From: Pleurodeles waltl
Taxonomy: Eukaryota; Chordata; Amphibia; Caudata; Salamandridae
Direction: 5' to 3'
DNA length: 64,000 nucleotides
Assembly: GCF_031143425.1 (NCBI RefSeq)
Contig: NC_090448.1
Coordinates: 532,102,313 to 532,166,312, forward strand
A program made the position numbers and the translations under genes. The notes beneath the pieces were generated by a model. The model saw only the letters and a list, made by a program, of their open reading frames with translations. It searched no databases and was not told the DNA's origin. Positions 35,015 through 46,490 of this stretch are shown here, one piece after another; positions within the stretch are counted from its first letter, which is position 1, and each line of letters begins with the position of its first letter.

Positions 35015-35613
35015 GGGGGTCATTCTGACCCCGGCGGGTGGCGGTCGCCACCCGCCTGGCGGGAACCGCCATTTGACCGCTCCGCGGTCAAAAGACCACT
35101 GGCGGCATTCCGACCTGCCCACTGGCCCAGCGGGAAGGGGGCCTGCAACATTGAAGCCGGCTCCGAATGGAGCCGGCGGTGTTGCAGGTGTGCGACGGGT
35201 GCAGTTGCACCCGTCGCGCTTTTCACTGTCTGCTAGGCAGACAGTGAAAAGCAGGCTGGGGCCCTGTTAGGGGACACGTGCACTGCCCATGCCAGTGGCA
35301 TGGGCAGTGCAGGGCCCCCACCCAAGGGCCCCAGGACACCCGTTCCCGCCAGCCTCTTCCTGGCGGTGAAAACCGCCAGAAACAGGCTGGCGGGAAGGGG
35401 GTCAGAATCCCCAAGGCAGTGCTGCTTGCAGCGCTGCCCTGGAGGATTCTCCCAGCCGGGGGAAATCCGGCGGGAAACCGCCGGACCCGGCTGGGCGACC
35501 GCAGCTGTACCGCCGCGGTCGGAATGACGAATGAAGCACCGCCAGCCTGTTGGCGGTGCTTCCGTCATTCGCAACCCTGGCGGTCTATGACCGCCAGGGT
35601 CGGAATGAGGGCC
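35015..35613. mobile_element. GC-rich hairpin-chain MITE 1 (Harbinger-like), 599 bp
   Basis: Ends 'gggggtcattctgacc' and 'ggtcggaatgagggcc' are inverted, with a 3-bp duplication TAT at 35012-35014 and 35614-35616. The interior is a chain of short palindromes, for example 'ggcggtcgccacccgcc', 'gccggctccgaatggagcc', 'gacgggtgcagttgcaccc' and 'cccatgccagtggcatggg'. It shares most modules in the same order with 36616-37245. GC content is far above the surroundings. Proline/arginine-rich ORFs in it are compositional. Confidence 0.9.
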
Positions 35614-36006
35614 TATATATTATGTCTGCAACTAACATACATAGCATACAAAATTACAATTAATTATATGATATAACCACACATTTAATGATATGTACAT
35701 AAAATATTTATTATAAATAGCACATTTATATTTACATTATATAAAATATATTATAAATGTATATATTGCTCAAGAGAATAACATGCACATTCATTATCTA
35801 TAAAATATTTTTCTAAATAATAAAATAAACAATAATATATACATATTTGTTTCACTAAAAAACAAAGGTTAAAGTAATGTTACAGTTAGGTAAAGATGTC
35901 AGTGACAACATTAACATTTTAAATTAAAACAAAACAACAGAAATTAACCAGTTATAGTTAGCAGTGCTCACTATAACTTATGCCCCCGCCATGCACAGCT
36001 TATTAT

Positions 36007-36412
36007 TAGGTGTGAGCGGAACTCGTTGAGTTTTACCTAAAAACTCACAGAGATTCTGCAGAGTTCAACTAATAGGCAAACATTTGCATGTTGTGCTGCA
36101 GTTGCAAGTTAAATTGGCATGAAAGGCACCAGACAATGCGGCCATCCAAATTAATTTTGCTGCCATTCGAGTAGAAAACCCAATTTAACGGCAGCACATC
36201 TACTCGAGAAGCAGCCATCTGACTGCGATCGCTTGTGGGCGCCCACATCAGCAAAAATGGCGCTATGGGATGCCAAATCTCACTCACTCTTGCATTTCTA
36301 GAGCCTTGCAAAAACGAATTCCACCACAAGGCTATTGGTGGAATTTGGTAGGAACTCTGCATTACAAAAGTAATGGGGAGTCATCAAATTCTGCCAATTC
36401 TGCCCATCCCTA
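36007..36412. mobile_element. hAT-like MITE, about 406 bp
   Basis: Ends 'taggtgtgagcggaactcg' and 'aattctgcccatcccta' are imperfect inverted repeats of the 'tagggatgggcagaa' type. Flanking 8-mers cttattat and cttatgac match at the first five positions, which is compatible with a decayed 8-bp hAT duplication. The foldback arm continues on both sides. Confidence 0.6.
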
Positions 36413-36615
36413 CTTATGACTCCACATGCTGCAGCACTCATGACATCTTCCATGACATCATTTATGATCTCACTAATGACATTTCAAATTACATCATTGA
36501 TGACATCATCCAATGAGTATGTTAGTTTTAGTTTTATAGTTTGCATAGTGGAGGTAACTACCATGTTACTTTTCTACCATATTTTGTACAGTCTGTTTCC
36601 AGCTAATGGGTGTAA

Positions 36616-37245
36616 GGCCCTCATTCTGACCTTGGCGGGCGGCGGAGGCCGCCCGCCAAAGTCCCGCCGTCAGGTTACCGTTCCGCGGTCGAAAGACCGC
36701 GGCGGTAATTCTGACTTTCCCGCTGGGCTGGCGGGCGGTCGCCTTCAGACCGCCAGCCAGCCCAGCGGGAAAGAGGCTTCCACGATGAAGCCGGCTCGGA
36801 ATCGAGCCGGCGGAGTGGAAGCTGTGCGACGGGTGCAGTTGCACCCGTCGCGTATTTCACTGTCTGCGCAGCAGACAGTGAAATACATGTAGGGGCCCTC
36901 TTACGGGGGCCCCTGCAATGCCCATGCCAGTGGCATGGGCACTGCAGGGGCCCCCAGGGGCCCCGCGACCCCCCCTACCGCCATCCGGATCTCGGCGGTC
37001 CGACCGCCGGGATCTGGATGGCGGTAGGGGGGGTCGGAATCCCCGCGGCGGTGCAGCAAGCTGCGCCGCCGCGGAGGATTCAATGGGGCCGCGGTACACT
37101 GGCGGGACCCCGCCAGTGGTGCCGGTCCGACCGCGGCTTTACCGCCGCGGTCGGAATCGCCATTGGAGCACCGCCGGCCTGTCGGCGGTGCTCCCGCGGT
37201 CCTCCGCCCTGGCGGTCAAAGACCGCCAGGGTCAGAATGACCACC
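36616..37245. mobile_element. GC-rich hairpin-chain MITE 2 (Harbinger-like), 630 bp
   Basis: Ends 'ggccctcattctgacc' and 'ggtcagaatgaccacc' are inverted. The duplication TAA is at 36613-36615 and 37246-37248. Internal palindromic modules parallel those of MITE 1, with extra ones such as 'ccgccatccggatctcggcgg'. The left end matches the Harbinger terminus at 49649 ('ggccctcattactaccctgg'). Confidence 0.9.
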
Positions 37246-37444
37246 TAAGTGTTTACAAAACGCATGTGCTCCTAATGCATCATAGGTGTGTTGAGGTATT
37301 GAACATGTTATAAATCTTTGTATTGAAGAGTAACTCTGTGTGCAGATGACAGTTGATGACTTGTGTCCTGTATGTTCCACACAAGCTTTTTAGTTCTGCA
37401 GAAAAAGTTTCCAATAGAGCAAATATTCTATGTAGTGGATGCTA

Positions 37445-38050
37445 AAGTCCATATTTATGGTTTTATGGTGCAGGGCAGCGCAGCAAGTCACCCTGCTGTG
37501 ATGTCCTACATCACAGAGAGAAGGGGGAATGCATCATATTTATCCAATATGACACTTTTCTGCCTTTTTCCCCTGTGCTGGGGCCCTTTTTGGCTGCCTA
37601 GAACCAATGCAGGCACCCTTGCACGCAGGTGCAAGGGTCCCTGCATTAAATGCAGGATTGTTTTACTCTTTTTATTTGTGGTGCAGAACTCAGCACACAG
37701 AGAGTAAAAAACGAGGAGAAATAAAGATATTTCTTCTTGTTATGCCTCTCCAGAGGAGGCATATCTTTTTTACACATTCCCAGATTTACAAGTTCTTGTA
37801 AATCTGGGAATGCATGTAATGGATATTGCATGAGAACACCCAAGCAACACACAGAGAAAGCCTTTCTGGCACAGAGTAATGTAACACAGCGTTTGCACTG
37901 TGTTACATTACTTGAGATTTATGAAGCCATGCAGGGCCACCCAAGGTGCCCTTGCATGGCTTCATAAATCTCATTTAAGGTTTGTGTCACTCGACCACCA
38001 TCTTGAGTGGTGCAAGAGTGATGCAAACCAGACCATAGATATTGTCCTAT
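37445..38050. mobile_element. Hairpin-chain MITE 3 (AT-richer)
   Basis: At least five consecutive palindromes: 'gcacccttgcacgcaggtgc' (37615), 'atgcctctccagaggaggcat' type (37741), 'cattcccagatttacaag' with its complement (37777-37815), 'agtaatgtaacacagc' with its complement (37877-37914), and 'gatttatgaagccatgcagg' with its complement (37915-37974). The outer ends, 'atatttatggttttatggtgc' type left and 'gcaaaccagaccatagatat' type right, are imperfect inverted repeats, so the borders are approximate. Confidence 0.65.
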
Positions 38051-39182
38051 GTGTTGTAAGCAGCCTTCAGGTATCAGACAGAATCGTCTCAGCATAACAG
38101 TTTCTACATAGCATAGAAGACTATGTGCACCAGGCATTAACCTACGTACATGGTTGTTTTTCTTCAGAAGAAGAGTATCTGTAATGTTTTCACCACAGTA
38201 TGAAGGATACAGGTACTATGATCTTTAGCATCTTCAGACCTTGTTTATGTTCAGGGAATAGTGTGTTTTTTAGAAATGTTGCATAAAGTGTACAAGGTTC
38301 TCAGTAGATACTTTTTAATAGTATGTGGTGCATTTCCCATGAGAGTTTCACTGTCTGCAAACAGTGTGGTACAGAGTAAACTCTCCCCATAGAGTAAACA
38401 CTGTTTTCTGTACCCACTTTTCTACTCATATCAACTCCATTTCTAAATGGAGGTGTGGTGACTTTGGAGGGTTTGATACAGATAAAAGCTTTTCATAGTA
38501 GGGCATTAATTTTGGAACCACATTTTTTGTATCTCGGGGAATGGCACTTTTTCTAAAGAGTTATATACATATTGAACACACCGTGTGCAACAAAGGTGTC
38601 CCATTTATCTATGGTTGATTGTTAATGTGAACTAGGCTATCCGTGAAGTTTATGGTATACTGTCAATGTTGAACATAACACATGCTTGCTACACCTGAGG
38701 GAGTTGGATCTGTGATGGCATTAATGATGCTTTATATTATTCTGAGCTGTTTTGTAGTTAATGTCAAGTCTCTAATGTTATGTGTAGAGTAAGCTTGGAA
38801 GATTTCATCCATAATGTCATCGGTGATGTCATCAATGATGTAATTTGAGATGTCATCAGTGATGTCATAACTGATGTCATAGAACGCTTAATGAGTGATG
38901 TAATATGAGAGGTCATAGGCAGTGCATGACGGAGATGCAAGCTTAGTTAGCTCTGCTAACTATAACATGAATTTGTGTCGTTTTTGTTAGTTCAAAACAA
39001 TAATGTTGTCACTGACATATTCATCTAAATATAATGTTACTTTAACCTTTGTTTTTTTGAGTGAATTTGAAAGGTGTTTTTCAACAAAACAGATTTTCTC
39101 AGAACTCTTAATTATAATGTTACTTTAACCATTTTTTTGGCGAATTACCAGGGTTTTAACATATTTTTTTTTTTTACCATAT

Positions 39183-40250
39183 GTGAAGCCAACTCACTCA
39201 CCGCACACTGCCATAAGCCTTTGGCAAACCCCTACATACAACCAACCCCACGCTGTGCATGGCCTTTGGCTGTGCACAGCAGAGAGATGGCAACAGAGCC
39301 TGGCCAACCACACCAGAGGCAGCCAAGCCCACATAGGCAGCCAACCCTTTTCTGCACATGGCCTTTTGTCGCATACATTGTGGGGCTGGCCACAGGGCCT
39401 GGCTTGCAGATTTAACTTCTGCAGATAACCACCTGGAGGCAGCTAACCCTATGCTCTGCACGGCCTTTGGTTGTTCATGGCGTGGGGTTAGCCACAGGGC
39501 CAGGCCCTAATTCCAATTTTCCACAAGGAGCCAACTCCATGCCATGCACAGCCTTTGGTCATGCGCAATGTAGAGTTGACCTTTGGGCTATGGGGAACCC
39601 ATGCCCTTGGGCTAAAACATATAAATGAAGGGGAAGGGGTTGTAGCCCTCCTCCCTGACCCTTAATGGACTCTGGGGCCAGTTCCAATAAAAAGGGAAGG
39701 GGCACGTGGCCCCCCTCCCCAAGCCTTAAAAAGACCTGGGAACCTTTTTTCCTGTGCCAAATACAATTAAACAGGGGAGGTGGAAGTGCAGCCACGAGGC
39801 CTTCTTCCCCGAACCTTCATAGGCCCATGGGAGCCCATCTCACAGGGCCCTTTTTTGTTTAAAAGGGAAAGGGTCTGTACGCCTCCGCAAGTCTTGTCTG
39901 GCCCCAGGGATCCCATCCCCGCAAAGGGTTTTGGGGGCTCCCTCACTTAGCCAATTTTGGCCCCGGAGATCCCGCACCCTGGGGTCTCCATTGATAATAG
40001 GTGGGAGCCCCGCTGCCCACCCAGGGTGCCCACCAAGCACCACATTAGGGGCCGTGGGGGGAGTCCGAGGGCTCCCATGGTCCCACCCGGCCCCCAGTAT
40101 GGTGGGGGGCTGGGATTGCTATCGCCCGAAGGGAGTACTTCTTTTTGCATGCTCTCTCTCTAGGTGGGAACAATACATTTTCTTTTTCCTTACTCGCTCT
40201 AGCATAAGCAGGGAAATAGCACACAAGGCTTCTCCCAGCCTGCGGGAGCA
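39183..40250. repeat. Dispersed GC-richer repeat, copy 1
   Basis: It contains several diverged internal repeats of 'gcatggcctttggctgtgca' type, then 'ccctcctccctgacc', 'ggcccccctcccc' and 'gttccaataaaaaggg' blocks. No protein homology was seen in any frame. The same array recurs at 42695-43735 through the tandem duplication. Confidence 0.65.
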
Positions 40251-40479
40251 ATTTTAAAACTCCTACCGGCTGGGACCATAATTAGGTCCTCAGTAGGAGT
40301 TTGGCAGACCCAGGACCGCCATGTTGGTGGTGGCAGCCATACCGCCAACAGGCTGGTGGAGAAGACCGCCAAATAATGCCTGCTGAGTTATTCCCTAAGG
40401 AATACAGCCAAAGCACCGCCAGCACCGCCACTGTGTTCTGACCACCACAGACACACTTACCTATTACTGTTGAATTGTT

Positions 40480-41120
40480 TATTTTTACACACTTACACAA
40501 CATACCATCGGGAAGGGGGTGCGAGGGCAACACTCACACGTAACTGTACACTGACACACACACTCACATACAGATACACAGAAAACTGCACATACACAGT
40601 ACACACACTACAGCCAGCACACACACACGTCAAAAACAGACACTTATGCACGGAAAAACAGCACATGCCCAGTCTCACACAATAACACACAACACAACAC
40701 GTCACAACAACACCACAACCGAACCATCGTCAACACATTGACAAGCACTCACAGAAGACACTACCCAGGGGCACGTCCACATACAACACAACATTCAACC
40801 AACAGGGAACAAACACACAATTAGACAATCAGACAGCTTACCAATCGACACACATATCACACACAGCACATCGTACCTGTCATACTATGTACAAAACACA
40901 AACACTTACACAGTCAAAGCACACAAAGCCACACAACACAGCAGAAAACACATGTCAACACAAACACCACACAATAACATGTCAGCTACATACACATGCC
41001 CATCACACAACACACACCCTATTCCTGGGGGACAAAAGCACTGCACACACCCACACATACTGGCCATACAATACAGGAAGCACAAGCACCATACACACAC
41101 AAATACTGACATACAACCAA
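40480..41120. repeat. Degenerate ACACA-rich stretch, copy 1
   Basis: Irregular 'acaacacaca' sequence beyond the 3' end of the Myb-like pseudogene, duplicated at 44190-44840. ORFs across it on either strand are low-complexity artefacts. Confidence 0.75.
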
Positions 41121-41359
41121 TGTCAGCCAGGAACAACTCTAACCTAATAAAAGAAATGCAGGACAAAGATGTAACCAGGAAACCAACAACTGCTTGCTCT
41201 GAATATATTGTCTGGAAAAATATAAATAAAGTCAAAGGCCATAGGCTAGTCCATAGTTCTAATAATGTGCACCAAAGGCACAAACTAATGCCCCAAACTT
41301 GACTCCTGACTGCCATGTAACCTCCTCAGGTAGGGGCATCAAGGGGGCAGACAGGCACC

Positions 41360-42513
41360 TTAGGGATTATCTAGGGGGTGGTGGCAGAGGGGGCGGTTGG
41401 ACTTAGGCCTGGGAGGGGGGCTTTGGGATTTGGCTTGGAAGGGGGGTTTAGGCTTAGGCTTGAGTGTGGGGATTGGTCTTCTTGGGAGGGGTAGACTTCT
41501 TGGAGGGGGAGGGCCCTGGGTACTTGCAGGGCGGGTAGAAGAAGCCTTGGAGGTAGAAGGGATGGACTTGGAAAGGGGACAACCCACATTTAGGGGCTTC
41601 GAGTGGGAGAGGAGTAGGGAAGAGGGCATACTCAGAAAGAAAATATTTTTAGACACACGGGAAGGTCATAGCAAAAGGGTTTTTGTGTGTGGAGGGAGAG
41701 GGAGTGGTTGTATGAGGTGTTGGTATGGATGTCTTGAGTTGGTGTTTGTGAGAGGTATGCTTGTGGGTTATGGGTGTATGAGGAGTGGGTGAGTGAGGGC
41801 ATTTATGTGTTTTGAACTGAGAGGGCATGGAGGTGCTGGGAGAAGCCATGGTGGATGCATGGCTGTCTTTTGCCATAGTGACTGCAGGTATGGTGGATGT
41901 GCTGCATGTAGGAGTGTCAGTGGCTGTGTGTCTGCGGGTGTGGTAACTGGGGTGGATGTCTGAGGGTCTGCTGTGGTGCTGTGTATTGGTAGGATAGGTG
42001 TAGTGGCTGGATCTGTGAATGTTGGTGTGGTGTCTATAGGTGTGTCAGATGTGCTGTCTGTGGTGCTAGGGGTACTGGGGCTATCAGAGCAGGCTGTGAC
42101 TGTTGCTGTGTCTGCATCTGAATGTTGCTTCTGTGTATGCCGGTGGTGTGTCCTGTGGTGCTTATGTTTTTCTGAGCTACCCTTGAATGTTGAGGTGGAC
42201 GCATGCCTGTCTGTTTGTGTGCTTTGGCTGGGTCTGGGAAGAGGGGTTTGGGATTGGGAAGGTGGAGGGGGGCTGATTGACAAAGGGTGACTGGCTGCTG
42301 TCAGTGTGGAGGCCAGAGCCTGAATGGATCTCTATGGGCCAGCCAGTGCACCGTGAATGCCCACCAGGAACGCATTACTCTGTTGGATTTGAATTGTCAG
42401 TCCATGGATGGCATTCACAATGGTTGACTGACCCACTGAGATCGGCCTCAGGAGGTCAATAGCCTCCTCACTGAGGACAGCCGGGCTAACAGGGGCTGGG
42501 GCAGAGGTGCCTT
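41360..42513 (-). pseudogene. Harbinger Myb-like protein, C-terminal remnant (copy B1)
   Basis: Minus strand. The conserved helix VLSEEAIDLLRPISVGQSTIVNAIHG (42470-42390), followed by QQSNAFLVGIHGALA, is homologous to LSEESIDLLRSLTVG in element C. Downstream is a long Ser/Thr/Pro/His-rich disordered tail (42283-41360). The N-terminal DNA-binding domain is missing because the duplication ends at 42513. Several shifts break it. Confidence 0.65.
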
Positions 42514-42694
42514 TTGTCACTTACATATTCTTCTAACTATAAAATTACTTTAACCTTTGGCTTTTTCAGTAGATTTCGAAGGTTTCTTTAAACTAAAACA
42601 GATCTCATTACTATTAATTATAACATTACTTTAGCCATTGTTTTTTTCAGTGAATTACTACGGTTTTAACATAAATTAATATTTTTTTACCACA

Positions 42695-43735
42695 TGTAAA
42701 GCCAACTCACCCACCGCACACCGCTTTAAGCCTGGGGTAAACCCCCACATACAACCAACCCAACGCTTTGCATGGCGTTTCGCTGTGCACAGCAAAGATA
42801 TGGCAATAGAGCCTGGCCAGTGGAGGGGCCCTGTGGCCAACCACACCAGAGGTGGCCAAACCCCCATAGGCAACCAACCCCATTCTGCACATGGGTTTTT
42901 GATGCATGCAGTGTGTGATTGGGAACAGGGCCTGGCTTGTAACCAGGCCCTGCATCCAACTTTCTGCAGGTAACCACCTGGAGGCAGCCAACCCCATGCC
43001 GTGCATGGCCTTTGGTTGTTCATACCACAGCTCCTGTCTTGCAGCCAGGCCCTAATTCCAACTTTCCACAGGCAGTCAACCCCACTCCGTGCACAGCCTT
43101 TGGTCATGCACAGCGTAGGATTGACCTTTGGGCTCCGGGAGCCCATGCCCGGGGGCCAAAACATATAAATAAAGGGGAAGGGGTTGCAGCCCTCCTCCCT
43201 GACCATTAATGGGCTCTGGAGCCAGTTCCAATTAAAAAGGGGAGAGGCATGTGGCCCCCCTCCCCAGGCCTTAAAAAGGCCTTAAAAAGGAAGCTTTTTT
43301 CCTAGTGCCAAATACAATTAAACAGAGGAGGAGGAAGTGCAGCCAGGAGACCTTCCTTCCCGTGCCTTCATAGGCCCCTCGGAGCCCATCTCACAGGGCC
43401 ATTTTTTGTTTAAAACGGAAAGGGGCTGCACACCTCTGCATATCTTGTCTGGCCCCGGGGATCCCGTCCCTGCTGCCATCTGATTTTTAAAAGGGTTTGA
43501 GGGGTCCCTCACTGAGCCAATTTTGGACCCAGAGACCGGCACCCTGGGGTCTTCATTAATAATAGGTGGGAAGTCCGCTGCCCACCCAGGGCACCCACCA
43601 AGCACCACCTTAGGGACTGAGGGGGGAGCCCCAAGGTTCCCACGGCCCCACCCAGCTCCCTACATGGTGTGGGAGCTGGCACTCCTCCTGCCCAGAGAGA
43701 GTATCTGCTTTTTGCATGCTCTCTCCCTCTAGGTG
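42695..43735. repeat. Dispersed GC-richer repeat, copy 2
   Basis: Duplicate of 39183-40250, with the same internal 'tgcatggcctttgg' units and downstream 'ggcccccctcccc' block. Confidence 0.65.
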
Positions 43736-44189
43736 ATTAAAACTCCTACCAGCTAGGACCACACTTCGGGACTCGTTATGAGTTTGGGGGCCCTGGGACC
43801 GCCATGTTGACGGGGGCAGTCATACCGGCAACAGGCTGGCAGAGAAGACCTTCAAATAATGACTGCTGCGTTATTCCCTATGGAATATAGCCAAAGCCCG
43901 CCGGCACTGCCACTTCGTTCTGACCACCACAGACAACTAAAGGCACCTGCAGGCCAGCGGAGACCATGTTTCTGCAGGACACATTACGAGGCTGCACACC
44001 GCCAAGATTTCCATGACCACAGAAACCCAGGCGGAAACTAACTCTATAGAAGGAGACACTCTCTTTCAGGTAGCCATTTACACCTGGAGCCGTCATGGAA
44101 CCACAACATGCTGCTCCTGTTTTCCGAAAGACTTCAGAATCTTCGCTGCCTCTACCGACAGCAACCATAAGTTCACACACTTACCTGTT

Positions 44190-44840
44190 ACTGTTATATT
44201 GTTTATTTTTGCACACTTACACAACATACCATTGGGAAAGCGGTGCGAGGGTGACACTCACACGTAACTGTACACTGACACACACACTCACATACAGATA
44301 CACAGACAACTGCACATACACAGAACACACACTACAGCCAGCACACACAACACTTATGCACGGAAACACAGCACAGGCCCAGTCTCACACAATAACACAC
44401 AACAACACAACACGTCACAACAACACCACAAACCGAACCACCGTCAACACATTGACAAGAACTCACAAAAGACACTACCCAGGGGCACATCCGCATACAA
44501 CACAACATTCAACCAACAGGGAACAAACACACAATTAGACAATCAGACAGTTTACCAATCGACACACATATCACACACAGCACATCGTACCTATCATACT
44601 ATGCACAAAACTCAAACACTTACACAGTCAAAGCACACACAGAAAACACATGTCAACAGAAACACCACACAATACCATGACAACAACAAGTCAGCTACAT
44701 ACACATGCCCATTACACAACACACACCCTATTCCTGGGGGACAAAAGCAATGCACACACCCACACATACTGGCCATACAATACAGGAAGCACAAGCACCA
44801 TACACACACAAATACTGACATACAACCAATGTCAGCCAGG
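44190..44840. repeat. Degenerate ACACA-rich stretch, copy 2
   Basis: Duplicate of 40480-41120, nearly colinear, with small deletions. Confidence 0.75.
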
Positions 44841-45059
44841 AACAATTCTAACCTAGTAATAAAATGCAGGACAAAGATGTAACCAGGAAACCAACTGCTT
44901 GGTCTCAGTATATTGTCTGGAAAAATATAAATAAAGTCAAAGGCCATAGGCCAGTCCATAGTTCTAACATTGTGCACCAAAGGCACAAACTGATGCCCCG
45001 AACTTGACTCCTGACTGCCATGTAACCTCCGCAGGTAGGGGCATCAAGGGGGCAGGCTC

Positions 45060-46490
45060 GAACCTTAGGGATTATATGGAGGGGTGGCAGCAAAGGGGGA
45101 GTTCGACTTAGGCTTGGGAGGGGTGCTTTGGGATTTGACTTGGGAGGGGGTGTTTAGGTTTAGGCTTGGGGGAGGGGTGGGTCTTCTTGTGAGGATTAGA
45201 CTTCTAGGCTGGAGAGGGGCATGGGCACTTGCATGGTGGGTAGGAAAGGCCATGGAGATAGAAGGACTTGGAAAGGGGAACAGCACATTTAGGGGCTTCG
45301 TTGGGGGAGAGAAGTAGGGAAAAGGGCAAACTGAGAAAGGAAAGATTTTTTAGACATGGGGACAGTCATAGCAAAAGGGTTTGTGTGTGGAGGGAGATGC
45401 AGTGGTTGTATGAGGTGTTGGTGTGGATGTCTGGGTGCATGTTTGTGGGAAGTATGCTTGTGGGTGTCTATTGAGTGGGTGAGTGAGGGCGTTTATGTGT
45501 TTTGGGCTGAGTGAGCTTGGAGGTGCTGGGAGGTGCCATGGTGGGTGCATGGCTGTCTTTTGGGGTGGCGACTGCAGGTATGGTGGATGTGCTGCATGTA
45601 GGAGTGTCAGTAGTTGTGGTGTCTGCATATGTGGTGACTGAGGGTCTGCTGTAGTGCTGTCTGTGGGTAGAATAGGTATAGTGACTGGATCTGTGAATGT
45701 TGGTGTGGTTTCTGTAGGTGTGTCAGGTATGCTGTCTTTGATACTAGGGCGGTGGAGGTGTCAGGGCAGGCTGTGACTGTTGCTGTGTATGCATCTGAAT
45801 GTTGTTTGTGTGTATGCCGGTGGTGTGTCCTGTGGTGCTAATATTTGTCTGAGCTCCCCTTGGATGTTTAGGTGGATACATGCCTGTCTGTTTGTGTGCT
45901 TCGGGTGGGTCCGGGAAGTGGGGTTTGGGATTGGGAAGGTGGAGGGGGACGGTAGGCAAAGGGTGACTGACTACAGTCAGTGTGGAGGGCAGAGCCTAAA
46001 AGGATCTCTGTAGGTCTGCCAGTGCACAGTGAATGCCCTCCAGGAACACATTACTCTGTTGGATTTGAGTTGCCAGTCCCTGGATGGCATTCACGATAGT
46101 CGACTGACCCAAAGAGATCGACCTCAGGAGGTCAATAGCCTCCTCACTGAGGACCAGCAGGGGCTGGGGCAGAGGTGCCTGCGGCAAAGGAGATGCCCAA
46201 TCTCTTGGGTGAGCAGGCACGGCCAACTGGGTGGGGAGCTACAGGGTGGTAGAAAGGGGGGTGGCAGACAGAGATGGTGCTGGGGTGGTCCCAGATGGGT
46301 CCCCCACCACCAGGGAGTGTCTACTGGTAGAGGATTCTGAAGATGATGATGTGGATCCTGTATCCCCCGTGGCACTCCCCTCGCCCTCCTGGCCACTGAG
46401 TCCCTCAGTGTTGGTGTTTTCATAACTTGAGGTCCCTTTGCCAATGGCTTCCCCACTCAGCTGTGGCCCATCTCCTTTGCCTGCCGGTAC
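45060..46490 (-). pseudogene. Harbinger Myb-like protein, C-terminal remnant (copy B2)
   Basis: Minus strand. LVLSEEAIDLLRSISLGQ (46160-46100) then IVNAIQGLATQIQQSNVFLEGIH corresponds to the oligomerisation-like helix of the Myb-like protein of element C. The upstream half (46456-46170) is a shifted Pro/Ser-rich segment. The His/Thr/Pro-rich tail (45959-45060) is broken by several frameshifts. The SANT domain, expected beyond 46500, is not recognisable. Confidence 0.65.

Larger units (their letters stand above)
35849..39075. mobile_element. Foldback element 2 (long inverted repeats with inserts)
   Basis: Left arm 35849-36000 plus 36413-36530 ('ttcactaaaaaacaaagg', 'gttatagttagc', 'tgatgacatcatcc') is inverted relative to right arm about 38800-39075 ('gatgtcatcagtgatgtc', 'gctaactataac', 'cctttgtttttttgagtga'). 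The interior holds three MITEs (36007-36412 within the left arm, 36616-37245, 37445-38050). 38051-38800 is AT-rich with no recognisable gene. Same family as foldback 1. Confidence 0.7.
39005..42513 (+). repeat. Tandem duplication, copy 1 (3.5 kb)
   Basis: The segment aligns block by block with 42514-46165 in direct orientation. It begins inside the right foldback arm ('ttgtcactgacatattc' here, 'ttgtcacttacatattc' at 42517), runs through the GC-richer repeat and the left part of a Harbinger element, and stops at 'gcagaggtgcc'. At that point copy 2 continues onward as a complete element. The sharp junction at 42513/42514 marks the breakpoint. Confidence 0.85.
40285..42513. mobile_element. Partial Harbinger element B1 (left part only)
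   Basis: Left terminus 'ggtcctcagtaggagtttgg' is the inverted match of the right terminus of element B2 at 49407 ('caaactcttaatgaggcc'). It carries a CA-rich stretch (40480-41120) and the C-terminal part of a Myb-like gene, then stops at the duplication breakpoint, so the transposase side is absent. Confidence 0.7.
42514..46165 (+). repeat. Tandem duplication, copy 2
   Basis: Second direct copy of 39005-42513, with scattered substitutions and small indels throughout (clearly diverged, so not a recent assembly duplication). It differs by an additional 200-bp segment near 43900-44160 and continues past 46165 into the remainder of Harbinger element B2, which indicates that this copy is the original arrangement. 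Confidence 0.8.

Noticed and set aside
35020..35574. GC-rich ORFs on both strands
   Set aside because: They lie wholly in a hairpin-chain MITE with clear ends and a 3-bp duplication. The ORFs of 36566-37313 are rejected for the same reason.
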